A stretch of DNA of 64,000 nucleotides from Ryuthela nishihirai (Eukaryota > Arthropoda > Arachnida > Araneae > Heptathelidae). Below, piece by piece: positions 20,562 through 31,721 of the stretch (position 1 is the stretch's first letter; every line of letters begins with the position of its first letter). A program made the translations under genes and the position numbers. The stretch lies in assembly GCA_038380435.1 (NCBI GenBank), contig JAWZYU010000019.1, positions 18,129,801 through 18,193,800 of the forward strand, read 5' to 3'. The notes beneath the pieces are model-generated. The model ran no database searches. It saw only the letters and a list, made by a program, of their open reading frames with translations, and was not told where the DNA came from.

Positions 20562-20675
20562 TATCCCCTGAAGCGACTGCTTGGCACTGAAGTCTGACAG
20601 GAGTCTGACAGCTTATACGCCATATTAGAAAAGGGATACGAGACCTCAGCAGAAAAACAACACAAACATGCAAAT
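20562..20675 (-). mobile_element. SINE-A fragment
   Basis: Minus orientation: GACTGCTTGGCAC, CTGACAGGAGTCTGACAG, CAGCAGAAAAACAACAC. Confidence 0.8.
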
Positions 20676-21583
20676 ATAACTAAAAATAAAGATCATAAAT
20701 CTATTGAAATATCAATTTTTCTGTAATGTCCATTCATTATGGTATGGAAGTTGGAATATTTAAATCATAACTTGCCTTTAATATTTTTGCATAACTTTTT
20801 TAGTGCAAAATTAAGTCTCACGAAGCTAAGAAGCTTGTTCGCATGAATACAAATTCAAAATAAATAATCCGCATGAATGCAAATTCAACAATAAATAATC
20901 CTGTTTTATAAAATCTGAAATTGTATAATATTAAAATAATCGTTAAACATGCTTCTAAAATATATATTTGTTAAATGGTTTTAACCAGGCCCGGATGTAG
21001 AAAAAAAAGGCAAGAGGGTACAAGAGCAAGCCGAAATGAACCGGAAAATCGTTCTAATATGCATTTTCTCTGTCGCTTTTCTGGCGTTTAGTAAATTTCC
21101 TGAAAAATGCGTTTGAGATTGTAGGTTTAATGCTTTTTTTTTTTCCTTTGTTCCATTTACTAAATTATGAAAAGTGGTGGGCAGCGTGTAAGAGTTAATC
21201 AGCACATAATATTAATAAAACATAAATAAAATAATCATTGAAATCTTAAAAAAGGATATCTGGAAAAATATTTAATTTTTCCAGAAATGCACCAAGATCT
21301 ACTAATCCAACCAACAGAGGGCGGCACCATTAACGAGCACATTCATTCCTGAATAATGCCTGAAACACGAACTTCCGTTTAAAAAGGACAATCTCTGTTC
21401 AACTTAAGATAATGTGTTTGCTACTTCTATGTTAAAATAATGCGAAAACAGAGAGAAATTGAGATAACATTTTATGCAATTCTTTAAAACAATATCGGGA
21501 TAAGAGGATAAAGATCTCACAACCTTGCGCGATTCGATTTGCCTGTAACTAAGTATTGTAGTTAGTCATCAAAATTTATAAGT
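20676..21583. other. AT-rich stretch, possible decayed foldback pieces
   Basis: A roughly 60-bp piece near 20700-20770 (CATTATGGTATGGAAGTTGG) is weakly like the arms of the foldback at 8181-8753. Nothing else supported. Confidence 0.3.
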
Positions 21584-24076
21584 CAGTGGTTCTCAACCTT
21601 TTATGCTTCACATACTCCCTGGAAATGTGTATGTAACTGGCGTACCCCTTGTATAGATAGATAAAACTATAGTTATAGTATAACAATGGGAATAAAATAA
21701 AACATATATATCAGTGGTTCTCAACCTTTTATGCTTCACGTACCCCCTGGAAATGTGTATGTAACTGGCGTACCCCTTGTATAGATAGATAAAACTATAG
21801 TTATAGTATAACAATGGGAATAAAATAAAACATATATATCAGTGGTTCTCAACCTTTTATGCTTCACGTACCCCCTGGAAATGTGTATGTAACTGGCGTA
21901 CCCCTTGTATAGATAGATAAAACTATAGTTATAGTATAACAATGGGAATAAATTAAAACATATATATCAGTGGTTCTCAACCTTTTATGCTTCACGTACC
22001 CCCTGGAAATGTGTATGTAACTGGCGTACCCCTTGTATAGATAGATAAAACTATAGTTATAGTATAACAATGGGAATAAAATAAAACATATATATCAGTG
22101 GTTCTCACCCTTTTATGCTTCACGTACTCCCTGGAAATGTGTATGTAACTGGCGTACCCCTTGTATAGATAGATAAAACTATAGTTATAGTATAACAATG
22201 GGAATAAAATAAAACATATATATCAGTGGTTCTCAACCTTTTATGCTTCACGTACCCCCTCGAAATGTGTATGTAACTGGCGTACCCCTTGTATAGATAG
22301 ATAAAACTATAGTTATAGTATAACAATGGGAATAAAATAAAACATATATATATCAGTGGTTCTCAACATTTTATACTTCACGTACCCCCTGGAAATGTGT
22401 ATGTAACTGGCGTACCCCTTGTATAGATAGATAAAACTATAGTTATAGTATAACAATGGGAATAAAATAAAACATATATATCAGTGGTTCTCAACCTTTT
22501 ATGCTTCACGTACCCCCTGGAAATGTGTATGTAACTGGCGTACCCCTTGTATAGATAGATAAAACTATTGTTATAGTATAACAATGGGAATAAAATAAAA
22601 CATATATATCAGTGATTCTCAACCTTTTATGCTTCACATACTCCCTGGAAATGTGTATGTAACTGGCGTACCCCTTGTATAGATAGATAAAACTATAGTT
22701 ATAGTATAAGAATGGGAATAAAATAAAACATATATATCAGTGGTTGTCAACCTATTATGCTTCACGTACCCCCTGGAAATGTGTATGTAACTGGCGTACC
22801 TATTGTATAGATAGATAAAAGTATAGTTATAGTATAACAATGGGAATAAAATAAAACATATATATCAGTGGTTCTCAACCTTTTATGCTTCACGTACCCC
22901 CTGGAAATGTGTATGTAACTGGCGTACCCCTTGTATAGATAGATAAAACTATAGTTATAGTATAACAATGGGAATAAAATATATATATATATCAGTGGTT
23001 CTCAACCTTTTATGCTTCACGTACCCCCTGGAAATGTGTATGTAACTGGCGTACCCCTTGTACATATAGATAAAACTATAGTTATAGTATAACAATGGGA
23101 ATAAAATAAAACATATATATCAGTGGTTCTCAACCTTTTATGCTTCACGTACCCCCTGGAAATGTGTATGTAACTGGCGTACCCCTTGTACAGATAGATA
23201 AAACTATTGTTATAGTATAACAATGGGAATAAAATAAAACATATATATCAGTGGTTCTCAACATTTTATGCTTCACGTACCCCCTGGAAATGTGTATGTA
23301 ACTGGCGTACCCCTTGTATAGATAGATAAAACTATAGTTATAGTATAACAATGGGAATAAAATAAAATATATATATCAGTGGTTCTCAACCTTTTATGCT
23401 TCACGTACCCCCTGGAAATGTGTATGTAACTGGCGTACCCCTTGTATAGATAGATAAAACTATTGTTATAGTATAACAATGGGAATAAAATAAAACATAT
23501 ATATCAGTGGTTCTCAACCTTTTATGCTTCACGTACCCCCTGGAAATGTGTATGTAACTGGCGTACCCCTTATATAGATAGATAAAACTATAGTTATAGT
23601 ATAACAATGGGAATAAAATAAAACATATATATCAGTGGATCTCAACCTTTTATGCTTCACGTAAAAATACGTCACGTACCCCCTGGAAATGTGTATGTAA
23701 CTGGCGTACCCCTTGTATAGATAGATAAAACATGTATATCAGTGGTTCTCAACCTTTTATGCTTCACGTACCCCCTGGAAATGTGTATGTGACTGGCGTA
23801 CCCCTTGTATAGATAGATAAAACTATTGTTATAGTATAACAATGGGAATAAAATAAAACATATATATCAGTGGTTCTCAACCTTTTATGCTTCACGTACC
23901 CACTGGAAATGTGTATGTAACTGGCGTACCTCTTGTATAGATAGATAACACTATAGTTATAGTATAACAATGGGAATAAAATAAAACATAGATATATAAC
24001 ATATATCTAGAAACTTTTGAGCTCTCACGGCATACCACAAAAACTTTTACAGCATATCCCACGTTCAGAACCCCTA
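21584..24076. mobile_element. hAT-like element whose left terminus is amplified into a 19-copy, 128-bp satellite
   Basis: Each unit begins CAGTGGTTCTCAACCTTTTA, a typical hAT terminus, and includes two GCGTACCCC/CGTACCCCC motifs and an AT-rich end. Units start at 21584, 21712, 21840, 21968, 22096, 22224, 22354, 22482, 22610, 22738, 22866, 22993, 23121, 23249, 23377, 23505, 23633, 23740 and 23868. Spacing is 128 bp except for 130, 127 and one rearranged 107-bp unit (23633). After the last unit the sequence ends in ACGTTCAGAACCCCTA (24061-24076), a diverged inverse of the left end. The flanks TTATAAGT (21576-21583) and GTATAAGG (24077-24084) share six of eight bases. Units are nearly identical. 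It is non-coding; the recurring 68-codon minus frames are products of the repeat. Confidence 0.85.
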
Positions 24077-24084
24077 GTATAAGG

Positions 24085-24537
24085 TATCAAAAGATATCTC
24101 ACTGTGGCAAGTGGGTTCATAATTATTGGAAAAGTCGTAAATATTTTATGTTCAACCAAAATTAAGATACTTATATATCAATTACTAATCAGTTTAGAGA
24201 TTTGCGGTTTGGGCCATTTTGAAATTTTTAGTACAACCTTTAAGGTAATAAAAATCCAAACAAAAAAGAGAGTCTTTAATTTAGTCTATTTGTTTTTATT
24301 TTATTGAAATAAATATTAACCTTGAATATTTTAAAAAACTGCGCGTCTAAAATTATGCAAAATATTTATGACACCCTTCAATCTTTGAGCCGAAATTTGA
24401 ACTTGGAAAAGGCTTTTTCTAATGCTTTTTTTTTTGTCTTAAAAATGGTTTTATTGATTTGCAGGGTTAATAATAGTCGATTAATTTTTGATTAATAATT
24501 GACTTAATAATAAACCTCATAGATAAAACCATCTGAC
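24085..24537. other. No feature recognised
   Basis: AT-rich; no gene, RNA or repeat supported. Confidence 0.35.
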
Positions 24538-25435
24538 CAGGGGCTTTGCGGGGGGGGGGAATCGAAAATTTTCCAACTGGAAAATCAGATTTTGCCAACT
24601 GACAAAATAATGTCTGTCAGATTTGTACCTAGATTTTCGCTCCGTAGGGGGTGGGGGGGGTAGGGAATTTTCACAAATCTCCTTCATTTTGTCATGTAAC
24701 TTGAAATTTTTAACACATTTTCACAGACATATTTTCACAGAAATAATCCCAAAATTTTCCCAACTTCCCTTGATTTGGTCAACTTTCCTTAATTACACGA
24801 AACCAATCCCAATCTTTACATCTGTCCTAAATTGGCCAAGTCACTTCAAATTTTTCGAACTCCCCAAAATTTTGCCAAGTTTTCTCGATTTTGTCAGCTC
24901 TTCTTAAGTTCATAAAAACAATCCCAATTTTCGCAACTCGCCCGTATTTTACCAAGTGGATTCGAATTTTGCCAACTATCCTAGATTTTGCTAAGTTTCT
25001 TCGATTTTGCCAACTCACCACAAGTTTACAGAAAAAACTCCCAATTTTCACATCTCACCTAATTTTTGCAATCACTCCCGAAGATTTACCAACTCTCCTA
25101 GAATTTGCGAAGTTGCCTCGATTTTGCCAACACGCCATAATTTTACAGAAAAAAGATTCCAATTTTTACATCTTACCTGATTTTTGCAGTCACTCTGAAT
25201 TTCGCCAATTCTTCTAGATTTTGCGAAGTTCTCTCAATTTTGCCAACTCGCCATAATTTTACAGAAAAAAAGATTCCAATTTTTACATCTCACCTGAATT
25301 TTCCCAACTCTCCACGATTTTCACGAGTCACTTCGAATTTTGCCAACTTCCCAAGATATTGCCAAGTCACTCCGAATGTTGCTAACTCCCCAAGATATTG
25401 CCAAGTCACTCCGAATTTTCCCAACTGCCCCTAGA
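24538..25435 (-). repeat. TTGGCAAAAT array 2 (inverted relative to array 1)
   Basis: Begins CAGGGGCTTTGCGGGG (24538). It then has AATTTTCCAACTGGAAAATC, which is close to the inverse of the right end of array 1b near 16960. Monomers read ATTTTGCCAA on the plus strand. The long marker monomer (TTTACAGAAAAAA... CCAATTTTTACATCTCACC) recurs at about 24790, 24905, 25022, 25140 and 25256. This is a higher-order period of about 116 bp made of roughly five monomers. Confidence 0.85.
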
Positions 25436-25455
25436 TCCCTATCCCGAAAGGAAAA

Positions 25456-25657
25456 AAATACCCTCTCAAGCAGCTGCTTGCCACAGAGGTCTGACAGGAA
25501 CCTGTCAGTTTATATGCCGTACTAGAGGGTCTGAGAGGATGGCAGGACATCAGCAGAAAAACAACACAAACATCCATGCCTTACCAGGGCTCGAAACCAG
25601 GTCCTTTAGATCAGGAAAAAAGCGCGCAAACCACTCTGCCACAGAGAGCCCTAAAAA
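25456..25657 (-). mobile_element. SINE-A, most complete copy
   Basis: Read on the minus strand it starts with GGGCTCTCTGTGGCAGAGTG, a tRNA-like head with a box A-like TGGCAGAGTGG (25631-25641) and a box B-like GGTTTCGAGCC (25588-25598). The spacing suggests a tRNA with a long variable arm, Ser/Leu-type. The body follows and the 3' end carries CTGACAGGTTCCTGTCAG and CAAGCAGCTGCTTG, both self-complementary. It finishes in a short T-rich run. No protein is encoded. Confidence 0.88.
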
Positions 25658-25664
25658 GTAGAAA

Positions 25665-25795
25665 ATAAACCTCAAGTATACCGATGGTGCAATCAGTCAC
25701 TGAGTTCGTATTCGCTTCGAAGGAAGTAGGGCGCCGATTTTCCTACTCGGCAAGAGATTGCACCATCGATATACTTTAGATATATAGCTTCTGCT
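25665..25795. mobile_element. Inverted-repeat element, short copy 2
   Basis: CCGATGGTGCAATCAGTCAC (25680) is inverted as GATTGCACCATCGATATACT (~25766). It is the same element as 15292-15640 with most of the interior lost. AAAAAGTAGAAAATAAACC on the left and CTGCTTTTTAGGG on the right extend the symmetry. Confidence 0.75.
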
Positions 25796-26924
25796 TTTTA
25801 GGGCCCTATAGGAAGATAGGTAGTTGTTAAAAATATTAATTTATATTTTTTGAATTATTCACACTCTAATAAAGGGAATTCGAACTAAGGAATGATTAGG
25901 AATATGCAAATGGCAATTATATTAGCACCTGTAAAATACGAAAAACAAAATTTATTCATATCTTAAAAATTTAGCATTTCCTCTACCTGGAGTGGAGACG
26001 TAGCTCTTAGGCTAAGCCTCTTGATATTCACATTTCGCGATCCAAATTCTTAATTCCTGGCATATACAGATTGTTTCCAATACCTTTTAAAATTTTGTCA
26101 TTTTTCAAAATTTTCCACCTTTAGAGAATGCCATTAAAACTAGTGAGAGATTAGGAAAGCGCGATTCCTAATATTTCTTTAATGCATATCCAAATGAAAA
26201 ACGATTTTTCGTTTATCAGCATAAACAGAGACGTTGAGAGACGTCTAGAGATTGATGACGAGGTGAAAACAATCGGTAGTTGTTCAAAAACCAGTAAAAC
26301 ATGAATTGTTGCGATTGATTTAAGAAACATTACCTCCTTTTGTTTCTCAATCTAAAAAAATTGGAAATTTTAATCTAATAAAAAAATTCTTAATGGACTT
26401 TTTAGTTGGAATTTCCTCATTTGTTTAACCTTGATAAATTTATGTTTACAATTTTAGCGTATTAAAATCGTTACCCAACATTGAATTTCGTCAGCGCAAC
26501 ACCCATTTTCAGGGATTTTCTGCTTAAACAACCAAAAACGTTATGATCTCAAAATCGAAATTGAAACTGAGTAAAATAATAATTTGATAAACAGGTTTTA
26601 GGTGATTGTATTAGAAATAAGTCCCCAGAACATTTCTTCACAGTTGAATTTGCATTGTAAAATATATTTACTCTGTTAGTCTGTAAATAAATTGAAATTG
26701 TGTAAATCACAGGCTTACACAAACACACGCGAAAAAAAAGAACTCTCCTGAAGCAGTGGCAATATTCCGTATATTCCGATATATTTTATATATGTAATAA
26801 TAGTTATGTAATATTCGGATAACAAGGTTTATTCTTTTCACGAAGAGGGCTCATGGGTGAGAGGGGAATCACTCCCCCCCACCTTCAATACACCAGTGGT
26901 ATAATGCAATTAATTTTTTATTCA
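25796..26924. other. No feature recognised
   Basis: AT-rich. The first ~60 bases (GGAAGATAGGTAG...) match the sequence right of the element at 15640. Nothing coding. Confidence 0.35.
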
Positions 26925-27013
26925 TGGTGATGAAAAGAAATATTTTTATTCATGCTGATTGGAAAAGAAATATTTTTATTATTGGTGATTGGAAAAGAAA
27001 TATTTTTATTCAA
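26925..27013 (+). repeat. ~31-bp tandem repeat, three copies
   Basis: GGAAAAGAAATATTTTTATT with a TGGTGATT/ATGCTGATT linker repeats three times. Confidence 0.85.
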
Positions 27014-28290
27014 GTAGGTTACTTGTAAATATTTTAATGAATAATTTGAGTACCAAATGTCATTTAGACACCAAGAGTTAAATTTTAAAGGCAATTTTTT
27101 GAATGATGAACAAAGAGTGAAGTCACATTTGAAGCAAACTACTAAACAATATCTGTTTGACGCAACAGTATCTGTCTCCGTTATTATCGAAAGAAACATT
27201 GTTCAGTATTTTTCTTAAACATTTCCTTCTGATCCAGCATTGCTGACGGCAGACATGTTGAGTGTTTCCTCAGCTAGAACTTATTTAATGATTGGAGGAA
27301 GGCAACGAACGCAGGGAGTTAAGAGGTAGGAATAGATTTACGAAAAACACTTTAAAAAATTTAGAATTATAATGCTGATATGAATAATTATTAGTATTAA
27401 CGGTCCATTGCTAGTTATTTTTCGCCATTATTATTTGAGAAGAGAAGGCTTTTTTTAAAGCAGTTCTGATGGTAGCTAGAATATTTGAATGAATTGTAAA
27501 AATTTTAGAATGTTCTAATTGAATCCAGTTAATTATTACAATTTGTCAAACAAAATGGTTTATCAATATTTAGTCGTCAGCTTAAAGAATGTTAAAAAGA
27601 TCAATTTAAACATGCTGCACATTAATTGTTACTTAATAGCAATAGGCTCTCATAATTATTTTAATTTGTATTTAGATGTAGTACCAAAATCTCACCACTT
27701 CTATCCATCACTTGCTAAGTCGGGTTTGACTCGAGCGAATTATTTCTTTAGCAAGTATTAATTTTCCACTGGTGTTTGTAAGCCCGAATATTATGAAAGG
27801 GAAGTGGTGTGAGAGATTGTGTTACGCCATGTTAGGTAATTGAATTACAGGTGGAGCACGCGACCATAACAACACTGCAACATACTACTACTAGGGGCAC
27901 AATAGTTAATTTCGCCGCGTTTAATGTTTATTGCCTTCAAGGTAGTTCCTCTGTATTATCTTAGTCATTTTAACGTTGACAAAAATTGGCGTAAACGGCG
28001 TTATGCTTAGGAAAGACAATTAAAATTTCTCACATGCACATCTATAGAGCACGTGAGGCTTAGCAAGTCATAATCGTTTTAGTTGAAAATATCTTGTTTG
28101 TGTTTGTCAGCTTTATTGATAGTTTTTTTGTCACCTTTATCAGTAGATCTTCTTGACCCCTTTAATGCATATGTTCCTGTCAACTTTATTCCTAATTTTT
28201 TCTTGTTTACCTTATTGCAAATTGTTCTGGGAGGGTTTTTTTTATCTAGTTGTTCTCATCACATTTATTCGTAGTTAGTGAAAGGACAAA
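27014..28290. other. No feature recognised
   Basis: AT-rich sequence; open frames at 27519-27761 and 28083-28274 (+) have no recognisable domain. Confidence 0.35.
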
Positions 28291-29430
28291 ATTACCAAAA
28301 GCGACTGAGAATGTGGGGCCACACTCCATAAACCTGTCATATATAAAACAAGTATGGACAGAAAGTAACGCGAGCAGGGGGATCGAGATTATGAGGCTCC
28401 AGAAATCGGTCCTTTAAACAAAAAATGCATATATATGGTGAAAAAAAAGAAAACAAAAAAATGGCTAGAAAGGGATCGAGATTACGGTGCTTCAGAAATC
28501 GGTCCTCTGAAAAGTGAAAGAGGTAAAAATTACCAAAAGCGATTGAGATTGTGGGGCCACACTCCAGAAACCTGTCATATATAAAACAAGTATGGACACA
28601 AAGCAACGCGTGCAAGGGGATCGAGATTATGAGGCTCCGGAAAACGGTCCTTTAAAAAAAATGCATATATATGGTGAAAAAAAAGAAAACAAAAAAATGG
28701 CTAGAAAGGGATCGAGATTACGGTGCTTCAGAAATCGGTCCTCTGAAAAGTGAAAGAGGTAAAAATTACCAAAAGCGACTGAGAATGTGGGACCACACTC
28801 CAGAAACCTGTCATATATAAAACAAGTATGGACACAAAGCAACGCGTGCAAGGGGATCGAGATTTTGAGGCTCCAGAAATCGGTCCTTTAAAAAAATATG
28901 CATATATATGGTGAAAAAAAAAGAAAACAAAAAAATGGCTAGAAAGGGATCGAGATTACGGTTCTTCAGAAATCGGTCCTCTGAAAAGTGAAAGAGGTAA
29001 AAATTACCAAAAGCGACTGAGAATGTGGGGCCACACTCCAGAAACCTGTCATATATAAAACAAGTATGGAAACAAAGCAACGCGTGCAAGGGGATCGAGA
29101 TTATGAGGCTCCAGAAATCGGTCCTTTAAAAAAATATGCATATATATGGTGAAAAAAAAAGAAAACAAAAAAATGGCTAGAAAGGAATCGAGATTACGGT
29201 TCTTCAGAAATCGGTCCTCTGAAAAGTGAAAGAGGTAAAAATTACCAAAAGTGACTGAGAATGTGGGGCGACACTCCAGAAACTTGTCATATATAAAACA
29301 AGTATGGACACAAAGCAACGCGTGCAAGGGGATCAGATTATTTGATTCCAGAAATAGGTTCTTTATGTAAAAAAAAAATGTGTAAATGGGATCGAGATTA
29401 CGGGGCTGTTGAAATAACATAAACTGTTAG
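28291..29430. repeat. 238-bp satellite, five units, each of three related ~79-bp parts
   Basis: ATTACCAAAAGCGACTGAGA begins units at 28291, 28529, 28765, 29003 and 29241; the last is degenerate. Within each unit three parts are similar. They are AGCGACTGAGAATGTGGGG...CCAGAAACCTGTC, GGATCGAGATTATGAGG...CCAGAAATCGGTC, and GGATCGAGATTACGGTG...TCAGAAATCGGTC. Minus-strand frames (DRFLE...RNLDP) span units but change frame because 238 is not a multiple of three. Confidence 0.88.
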
Positions 29431-29439
29431 TCAATGACT

Positions 29440-31090
29440 ATAAGGTTATTTCTTACAGAATTCGAATCGCAGGTTTGGAGTTTTAATGTAGTGATAAAAT
29501 ATATTTTTATAGTACACTAAAACCAAATGAACAAACGATGAAAAAATTAAATTTTTATATATCTCCCCCGATTTGTGCGTTGTACCTGGTAATTCCGGAT
29601 GAAAACTTGAGTAGTATGGACAATGTAATTGGGAAGATATAATCTTAATAGGAATACTTCTGGGGAATTTCTGTAGCTCATTTCCGCAGTCGAAATATTA
29701 CTGGACCTTCCGTCATTTCAATGAACGTGCAATAATTTTTTTTCCTCATTTCAATAAATAAGATAGAGAAGAATCCTGGGAGCTGTTTCTATTTTATCAT
29801 AGGAGCATCTGTCTTCGTAATATCGAAATTTTTGCTGAGTAGAAAGATTTATTTTTAAGTGTACTAAGTGGCCCATTGGCGTTGTTAAGGAATTGCTTTA
29901 GTAATTCCGTCGTTTCGTAATTTTCGTCGGCCGTTTGAGCTATATACCATAGGACTCCTTTATTTTTTTTTCCGCGTGAGGCCCCTGGACCTCTAGATCC
30001 GATACATTTGATCACTGACTCAGTACAGAACGTTTGCTCTCTGGAACAATAATTTGGCTACCAGCTACTCTTCCAGTTAAGGCTAATTTAGTAGACGGTA
30101 ACAGCTACTCCAGGGGAAAATAAGTAAAAGTTATAGAATAATTAACAAAAACAGGGCTCTTGCACATCACTTTGAGCATAGCCAAATTACGAGTGATTTT
30201 TATGGTTAAGCACAAGTAGCTCTGTTAGTAGGATTTGTAATAAAAATATAATTTTTTTGTTTCTTTAGATTTATTTATTCTCCTCATCTCTTAGAGCTGG
30301 AAATAAGTTCTCTAGTTGTTTTCTTTCAAATAAGTCTCGTAGCTACCACTGTTTTAATTCGGCTTTGATAATTTTTTTAATTTCTTTATTAATTTTTCTT
30401 TTTATTCTAATAAAAACGTCTCCTCATTTATCAATCCTTAAAACTTGAATATGGTCACAGAAACGAGGATTCTGTTGGCTCGGAAAACAGCCCCCCCCCC
30501 CCCAGCCAGCATTGGAATGGTCAATATCTTAAAGGGACCCCTATCTGCTTCTACGCTGGAATGGCTAGTGTGGGTAAAACACAGTTTTCGATTAAGATAT
30601 AGTTTTTTATCGATATTATAATGTATTTTTGAAGTTGCAGAAGCTGCGAAATTACCCTTTTTCTCCCACGTGGAGACATCCACGAACGCAATTGGTGAGC
30701 TGAAGAAGTTGAGAGAGGGGACTTTTAGTGAATTGGAAACACATCTATCCACAGAGCATCACGAATTCTTCAACTCTCTACATACCGAGACAGAGTCTGC
30801 AGATCTATCGTGCCGGTGCACTGAGCACTACAACTTCGAATGCCACTACGTTTACTTTTGAGTTTTATCTGATATAAAGGACGATTGCTTCTGTACGAAT
30901 TTTAGGGCAAGAAGGCTGGAAGGAATTCTGGTTAAGGAATTTAATATTTGTGTAAATAATGTCAATGTCATTAATTGGCGTAAATGTTTGTATTAATTTA
31001 ATAAACATTGAACATTGTTTTATAAATACTATCTCAAGTGTTATTCTGTGTTCGTTGCTCATTATGTCATTGTGGGATTGATTCAGTTTC
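29440..31090. other. No gene supported; one uncharacterised frame
   Basis: AT-rich. At about 30670-30861 (+) an open frame (ELKKLREGTFSELETHLSTE) has balanced composition but no ATG start, known domain or splice evidence I can defend. A C13 run lies near 30490. Confidence 0.35.
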
Positions 31091-31094
31091 GTGG

Positions 31095-31260
31095 CCAGGG
31101 TAGCTCAGCCGGTATTGCTGTATACAGTTCCCCGGTTCGATGGGTTGCTTTAACTCTGAACGGCAATTTTTACAGACAATAGGCTAAATTGTGCAGGTCA
31201 TAAGGACCACGAGGACTCGGAGAAGGTTGACGAAGGAGACCAATTGGTCAGCCATCACTT
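31095..31260. mobile_element. Scrambled SINE-B remnant
   Basis: A tRNA-like head (GGGTAGCTCAGCCGG, box B-like CGGTTCGATGG) is on the plus strand. The next part (CAGGTCATAAGGACCACGAG) is the SINE-B 3' region on the minus strand. It is a rearranged or double insertion. Confidence 0.5.
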
Positions 31261-31721
31261 CCTATAACGGAAGGCCAGTGGACCGAACCATGACGTCACC
31301 ATAGTTAGTTCTTAGCTCGCACTTCGTCAAATATTTTTTTCTCATTTTTGAGCTGTTCCTTTAGTTTTCTTCAGAGCAAAGTTTTTTCAAAAATCTTATT
31401 TCAATTTTTCGTATTTTTGAGAACCATTTGCAGTTTTATAATCATATTATGGAAGAATACGATGTGAATATTTCTAGCAAGGAACTGAATTAGTAACTTT
31501 TATGGTCACTTTTCTCCTCAAAATTATTAGAAACAGATCTTTGAAATTAACTTTTAAGGAAAATTAAGAGTATCATTTTGTGCAAGAGAGCATGTGTCTA
31601 CCGCAAAATTTAGTATAATATAATGTTTTTATTTTTATTCTCGATAAACGTTAAAAAAAATCTTACAATAACAATACTTATATTTTTTAAACAATGTGAA
31701 GAAATTTAAAAACACAAAATA

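Noticed and set aside
21608..23970. Thirteen nearly identical 68-codon minus-strand ORFs
   Set aside because: They recur with the 128-bp repeat, overlap one another in shifted frames, and the unit length is not a multiple of three; they are translation of a satellite.
21584..24000. CRISPR-like direct repeats
   Set aside because: Units abut without unique spacers, the context is eukaryotic, and units carry a hAT terminus.
28337..29420. Minus-strand repeat protein (DRFLE...RNLDP)
   Set aside because: It follows the 238-bp satellite and shifts frame between units; no start or regulatory context.
30670..30861. Short exon-like ORF (ELKKLREGTF)
   Set aside because: Starts at GTG, no recognisable domain, no supported splice sites; left uncalled.
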